Under the pieces are notes generated by a model. The model had not been told where the DNA came from. It did not search any database and saw nothing but the letters and a program-made list of their open reading frames with translations. Shown piece by piece: positions 58,780 through 64,000 of a stretch of 64,000 nt of DNA. Each line of letters opens with the position of its first letter. The first letter of the stretch is position 1. The position numbers were made by a program, and so were the translations under genes. Source of the stretch: Fratercula arctica (Eukaryota > Chordata > Aves > Charadriiformes > Alcidae); the NCBI GenBank assembly GCA_947846985.1, contig CANTUZ010000001.1:806001-870000 (forward strand), given 5' to 3'.

Positions 58780-60539
58780 TCAGCCCAGTCCCCCGCTCTC
58801 GGCTGGGGCCGGGGCCGGTGCCGGGAGCGGCCACCGCAGCTGCCGGGTGTCGAGGCCGAGGGGGCTGAGCACCACACAGGTGAAATTGGTGTGGAGGTGC
58901 TGGGGGTCAAAAGAGTCGAAGTGCAGGTCGCGGCGCAGCATCACCCCCGAGCCCCGCGACTCCTCTCTACGGACCCAGAGGGGACACGTCAGCACCTGCC
59001 CCCAGCTCTGTGACACCCCCCGGGGCTGGGGAACCCGCTGTCAGCCCCACAGCCCCACGGCCTCCCCCAACCCCGTACTCACAGGACCATCCCCTCGTGC
59101 ACGGCCCCGTCTGGGTGCAGCTTCTCCACGAAGGAGTCGTTCCCCAGCCAGTAGAGCAGCGTGAACTCAGGGAGGACGCTGGTCGCCTCACACGAGACCG
59201 TCACACTCTCGCCTGGAGCCAGAGGGGACACGGGGGTCAGAGGGGCTGCGAGGGTCCCCCCGGGCCAAGCTGCCACAGGCACAGCCCCACCCCCAAAGGT
59301 GAACATCCCCCACCTCACCAGCACCCAAAAAATCTCAGCTGTGGGTGGAGGATGTACCTCATGTGCCTGCTGGGGTTGGCGCAGGAGCTGACACCCCCCC
59401 CCCCCCCCCCGTGCCTCCCCCAAGATGGGGGTCTCACTGCACACACACACACACACCCCCCATCCCCATCCTCAGGTCTACCTCTGCCATGGCCCCGGGG
59501 GTCACTCACCTGGGCGGGGGGGCTCTGCCGGCATCCGCAGGTTGGTGATGCTGGGGGGCTGCAGGGCCATGGCAGCTGGGGGAGCAGAGCAGGGTGAGGC
59601 GGGGGGGCAAGAGCTGCCCCCCGAGACCTCACAGCTCCGGGGGGGGACAGGAGGACAGGGTCCCGCAGAGGGGACAGGGGCACGGCTCGCCCCCAGCACT
59701 CCCCACAGGTCCCCTGAGGCGGGGCAGAGAGCCCAGAGCTGGCCCTGCCCCCCCGCCCCCAGTAGCCCCCACTTACCCGTGCGGCGGGAGGCCAGGGCCC
59801 AGCAGAGCAGGGGCAGGAGGAGCCGGGCCAGGGGGCCGAGGGGGCCGGGGGTCCCTGCGGGCAGAGATGGGGCTCAGCACCGGGCACCCCGGGATGGATG
59901 CACCCCCCCAAGCCCGGGATGGTTCCCTGCAGCATCTTCCCCACCCAGCATCCCCTCAGCATCTCCCCCCCCCAACAAACACCCCCCCCCGGCATCCCCC
60001 CCAGCACCCCCTCCTCCTATCATTCCCCCCCCCGGCTGATCATCCCCCCAGCATCCCTCGAGCCCAGGATGGTTCCCACCAGCATCCCTCCCCCCCCCAG
60101 CACACACACCCTCCAGCACCCCCTCCTCCTATCACCCCCGCCTCCATCATCCCCCCAGCATCCCCCGAGCCCAGGACAGTTACCCTCAGCATCCCCCCCA
60201 CCATCCCCCCCTTAGCATCCCCCCACACCACCATCCCCCCCCCCCACCATCCCCCCCCAGCATCCCCCCCTCAGCATCCCTCCACACCACCATCCCCCCC
60301 TCTAGCATCCCCCCCCCCCAGCACCCCCCCCAGCATCCCCCCACACCACCATCCCCCCCTAAGCATCCCCCCCCCCAGCATCCCCCCCCCCCCAGCATCC
60401 CCCGAGCCCCGGAACGGCCCCCCCCGAGGCATCACCCCAGGGTGCCCCAAGTCCCAGTGGGTGCCCCCCAGGGGTGCCACGGCCCGCCCGCCCCCCCCGC
60501 TCCCCCCGCGGCCGTACGGGCAGGGCGCAGCGCAGCCAT
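58780..60539 (-). CDS. IL18BP: Interleukin-18 binding protein
   Basis: This secreted single-Ig protein neutralises interleukin-18. Minus-strand coding exons are 60518-60539, 59777-59854, 59510-59575, 59083-59212 and 58780-58966, together 160 residues (human about 194). A short first exon joins a hydrophobic leader (LARLLLPLLCWALA). The Ig domain follows, with Cys in SVTVSCEATS and NFTCVVLSP. The family hallmark reads FTLLYWLGNDSFVEKL. The C-terminus is a short Pro/Ala tail. An N-glycosylation site is in TNFTC. Order and strand relative to RNF121 match the mammalian locus. The protein is shorter than the human one, mainly at the C-terminus and before the Ig domain. Confidence 0.9.
59393..59456 (+). 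repeat. Poly-C and (CA)n microsatellites in an IL18BP intron
   Basis: A C run of nearly twenty bases and, after a short spacer, an (AC)n run ending at about 59456, in the intron between the 59510 and 59212 exon borders. Confidence 0.85.
59930..60420 (+). repeat. C-rich minisatellite in IL18BP intron 1
   Basis: Repeated 'agcatccccccc' and 'caccaccatccccccc' units with interspersed 'gagcccaggatggttccc' blocks. On the sense (minus) strand it is strongly G-rich. Confidence 0.9.
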
Positions 60540-60689
60540 GGTGCGGCGGCGCCCGGGGCGGCCCGGCTTTATGGGGCGGCCCTGGGGGGGGCGGGGAGCG
60601 GCGGGGGGGGAGCCCCGTGACTCACCGGGAGCCGCCCTCGGTCCCGGCCCCGCCACCGGCACCGGCACCAGCCCCTATGTGCCTACGGA

Positions 60690-61235
60690 CCCCGTGTCCC
60701 CCAGCCCCCCCGGGGGGCATTCGCCGTGTCCCCCATCCCCTGGGATGTGCCCACTGTCCCCCTGTGTCCCCATGACCCCTGTGCCTTTCCATGAGCCCCC
60801 CATGCCATACCCAGTGTCCCCCCATGTCCTCCCATGTCCCCATGTCCCCCAGGCCCCTGTGCCTTTCCCCAAGCCCCTCATGACCCTGGGACGTGGCCAG
60901 TGTCCCCCCATGTCCCCCAGCTCCCCGTGCCTTTGCCCAAGCCCCTCATGCCATGCCCAGTGTCCCCCCCATGTCCCCCAGCCTCCTGTGCCTTTCCCTG
61001 AAGCCCCCCGTGCCCCCATCACATGCCCAGTGTCCCCCCATGTCCCCCAGCCCCCCGTGCCTTTCTCTGAAGCCATATCCAGCGTCCCCCTGTGTCCCCC
61101 CATTGTTCCCATGTCCCTCAGCCCCCTGTGCCTTTCCCTGAGTCCCCCATGCCATGCCCAGTGTCTCCCCATGTCCCCTGGAACAGCACTCCATGTCTCC
61201 CTGAGCCCCTCCATGTCCCCCTGGATCCCCCAGCC
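60690..61235 (+). repeat. Minisatellite upstream of IL18BP
   Basis: About seven imperfect copies of a roughly 70-bp unit containing 'ctgtgcctttccctgag', 'catgccatgcccagtg' and 'tccccccatgtcccccag'. It begins about 150 bases 5' of the IL18BP start codon. Confidence 0.88.
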
Positions 61236-62435
61236 CTCTGCCCACCACATTCCTCTGCCCTTTGCCCCGCACCCCCCTGCGCCTCATGTCCCACAGCTGC
61301 TCCGTCACCAGCCTCACTGTATCCCATGTGTCCCTCCCTGCCCCACATCCCCCCCCATGCCCGTGGGTGGGCAGCTGTGGGCAGGAGGGGTCCCAGCCGG
61401 CCAACCCGTGTCCATCACGTGGGGTCACAGGGCTTGGGGACATCCCCAGAGCTGGTGGCAGCACTGGTGAGCTGGGGCCTTCGGGGCTGGCAGCGGGGAT
61501 GCAGGGTCTGGGCAGAGGGAGGTGGGTGAAGCCCCCCCAGGGACCGAGCAGCCACACTGGGTGCCGGGGGGAGCCCTGAGGGCTCGGGCCCCCCCAGCTC
61601 CAGGGTACGAAGGACGCAAACCCCCGGGGACTCACCCAGGGCTCTGCACCGGCGCTCGACTGCAGTGGAGCCGCTGCTGTGGACCGGCGAGGAGCGGGGA
61701 CAGTGGGACGCCCCCGCCAGGATCTGGCCCCTCTGCCATGGCAGAACCCCTCCGGAGCCCCGGGGCGGGGGGGAGGGGGGGGGGCGCAGCAGGAGAGCAG
61801 CAGGCAGAGGGGTTTCTGTAACCCCCTGAGCCCCAGCGGCAAACCCAGGGGAAGCCCTTGGGCTCCTCGGCTCCTGGCAGGACCAAGGCAGGGAGCCAGC
61901 GCAGGCACGGCCACCAGCCACCCGAGCCCTCGGGCGGGGGTAGCTCCCGCAGGGTGGGCACAGGACCAACTCGCCGCCCAGAAAAAAGCCCCTAAAACCC
62001 CGGGCAGTTTCCCAGCAGTTGTTATCACCAGTTCCCAGAAGGCCAGGACGGCAAATGGGAGAAGGGTTATCATGGGGATCTCTCCACACCTGCCAAGGGC
62101 GGCACATCCCCTCCTTCCCGCCGGGATGAGGCCAGCGGCCGCATCCTTCCTGCCGTGCCGGTATGTGACGGTGCCAGCCCGGGGGTCCTGCAGCCAGCGA
62201 GGGGCCAGAGGCAGCTACTGGGGGGGGACCAAGCACCCTCCGCTCCCCCACCACATCCTTGCTCCCCATGAAAGCCCAACCCAGCCGAGCTCAGGGTGCC
62301 ACCAGGTGAAACACACAGAGAGGGTGCTTTGTCCCCAGACATGTGTCACCCACCCCCCCAGAGGGGATGAGGAACCCACGGCCTAGCCCCGGAGCAGGGA
62401 AGACGATCAAAAAACAAACACCCTTGGCCACCGTT
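61236..62435. other. IL18BP-RNF121 intergenic sequence
   Basis: GC-rich. It includes a G run near 61770 and a moderately AT-rich patch at about 61980-62080. A 375-codon minus-strand frame crosses into the minisatellite and has no family support. It could hold upstream non-coding exons of IL18BP, but none was identified. Confidence 0.45.
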
Positions 62436-63736
62436 TCCGTTTCCAGGACTCTATTTCTTGTGTTTGGCACAACGTTGCGACGGGGTTTCACCAGAAAGAA
62501 AACCAAAAGGACTCGGTGGGGCACGTGGCGCGGCCACGCCGGCTCCCCCCCCACCCAGCTGACGCAGCCCCCGCTGCACCCACAGCCAAGCTGCCGCCAC
62601 TGCCCGAATCCCCCACGTGACACAGCGCAGCCCCTTGCACCAGGAGCAGGGTGACATTGCCTCGTGTCCCCCCCCCCGCTGCACCTCCCTGCCAGACCCC
62701 GGCACCCTCGGGGGACACGGCTCGAGCCCCCGTGCCGCTGGGAGAGCCAAGCCCAACACACCCCGTCCGCTCCCCGGTGCCGCAGACCTTGCCCCCAGCA
62801 CGCTGCTGTCACGGGCTGTACCCACTGGCTGCCAAAAACGTGAGTTCAACGCCCATTACGGAGCCACGGCTACAGCATGGAGCGAGGCTGGGGCAGGGAA
62901 ACGCCGGCACCATCCCAGCCCTTCGTTCCATCCCTTTTCTGACAGCGCCAAGAAGAGCAACGCCCAGTGAGGTGTCCCCCAGGGCAGGGGCAACGCACTC
63001 CCGGGCTGCTCTTGACGTACCGTCACCGAAAGGGATGCAGGGGGAGAAATGGCACCGTGCCGTGCCCCGGCTGCCCCCCAGCACCGCCGGGGAAGGAACA
63101 TAGAAAAGAGGGGAGCATACAAAAGGGGCATCCGAGGCGCCAGGGAGCGGCTCGGTTCCTCCCCACACACCCACGGCACCAAACAGCCAAGAGTCCGGCC
63201 CGCAGCGCTGGGTGCTGGGGCAGCCGAGCGCCGCCCTCGGTCCCTTGTCCAGGGCGCTGGGCTCCAGCCCCATGCAGAAAAGGGGCTCAAAAGTGACCCT
63301 GCTGCCCCACATCCCTTCCTGGCCGCTGGCAGGGCTGCTCCGGGGAGCCGGCATCGCAGCGGCAAAGCCTCAGCCCCCTCCCCATCATAGCGGCAGGAGA
63401 TGGAGATGGAGAACAGCCCCCAGCCCGGAGCTCGGCACAGCGGGGCCGTGGGGAAGGGGCTCGGGGAGGGAAACGGGACAAGCGTCTCTTCGTCTGCAAT
63501 AGAAAGTTTTAAATACGCTCATTAAAATAATTGCTTTTAAAAAAAAAAATGACTCTCCCAGCCCTAGCGGGAGGGGTCCCAGGGCAGAGTCCTCCCTCGG
63601 CCCTCCACGCCGCGGTCCTCGGGGGCGGCCGAGGTCCTGAGAGGTGACAGAGAAAAGCCAACGTCCCTGGCTGGCGGCTGTCCCCTGCCCTGGGCGTGCA
63701 TCCTCTCCTGGCTCCACGGCTCCCCACCGCCTGCTC
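62436..63736 (-). other. Probable RNF121 3' UTR region
   Basis: Follows the RNF121 stop on the minus strand and contains no other recognisable gene. An A/T patch lies at 63500-63550 but no AATAAA was found on the minus strand, so the 3' end is not placed. Confidence 0.4.

Positions 63737-64000
<264 letters not shown>

Noticed and set aside
60946..62073. 375-codon minus-strand frame with a hydrophobic start
   Set aside because: It runs through the upstream minisatellite, has Pro/Gly-rich composition and matches no family I know.

Overview
The window looks like a piece of a bird chromosome. It has many CR1 LINE 3' ends, endogenous retrovirus (ERV) pol fragments, GC-rich compact genes, and a conserved gene order. 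Five vertebrate genes can be read exon by exon: NUP98 (+, 3' two thirds), CHRNA10 (+), an ART1-type ecto-ADP-ribosyltransferase (+), IL18BP (-) and the last coding exon of RNF121 (-). No species can be named from the sequence alone.

Layout. 1-18.8 kb: seventeen 3' exons of NUP98, covering the end of the Nup98 autoproteolytic domain and essentially all of Nup96. 18.8-21.8 kb: intergenic. 21.8-24.8 kb: CHRNA10, complete, five exons. 25-29.5 kb: CR1 pieces, an LTR-like stretch, one arm of a 397-bp inverted repeat, and a GC-rich CR1 5' end. 29.5-30.0 kb: a 500-N assembly gap. 30.0-53.7 kb: a tandem array of an unrecognised four-exon gene (called copies A to F here). 53.7-54.1 kb: the other arm of the inverted repeat. 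54.9-57.9 kb: ART1-like. 58.5-60.5 kb: IL18BP on the minus strand, tail to tail with ART1. 63.7 kb to the end: RNF121 3' end on the minus strand.

The main discovery candidate is the array between CHRNA10 and ART1. Copies D and E have a TATA box, two CRE-like sites, a hydrophobic N-terminal exon, a Lys-rich second exon, a short third exon and a long last exon, giving a 462-residue protein. That protein has a repeated acidic/helical module and a Cys/Trp/Arg-rich tail. Copies B and C keep exons 2-4, but a deletion of about 6.0 kb has replaced the promoter and hydrophobic exon with a new in-frame ATG and 12 codons of spacer sequence. Copy A is frameshifted and lies against the gap. F is a relic. 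The array has two period lengths, about 2.28 kb and about 8.36 kb. The long unit carries two ERV pol remnants in opposite orientation. I recognise no family for this protein.

The genes form no operon or pathway. The informative context is synteny. NUP98-CHRNA10-ART1 matches the block at human 11p15.4, and RNF121-IL18BP matches human 11q13.4. The two blocks meet between about 57.9 and 58.5 kb.
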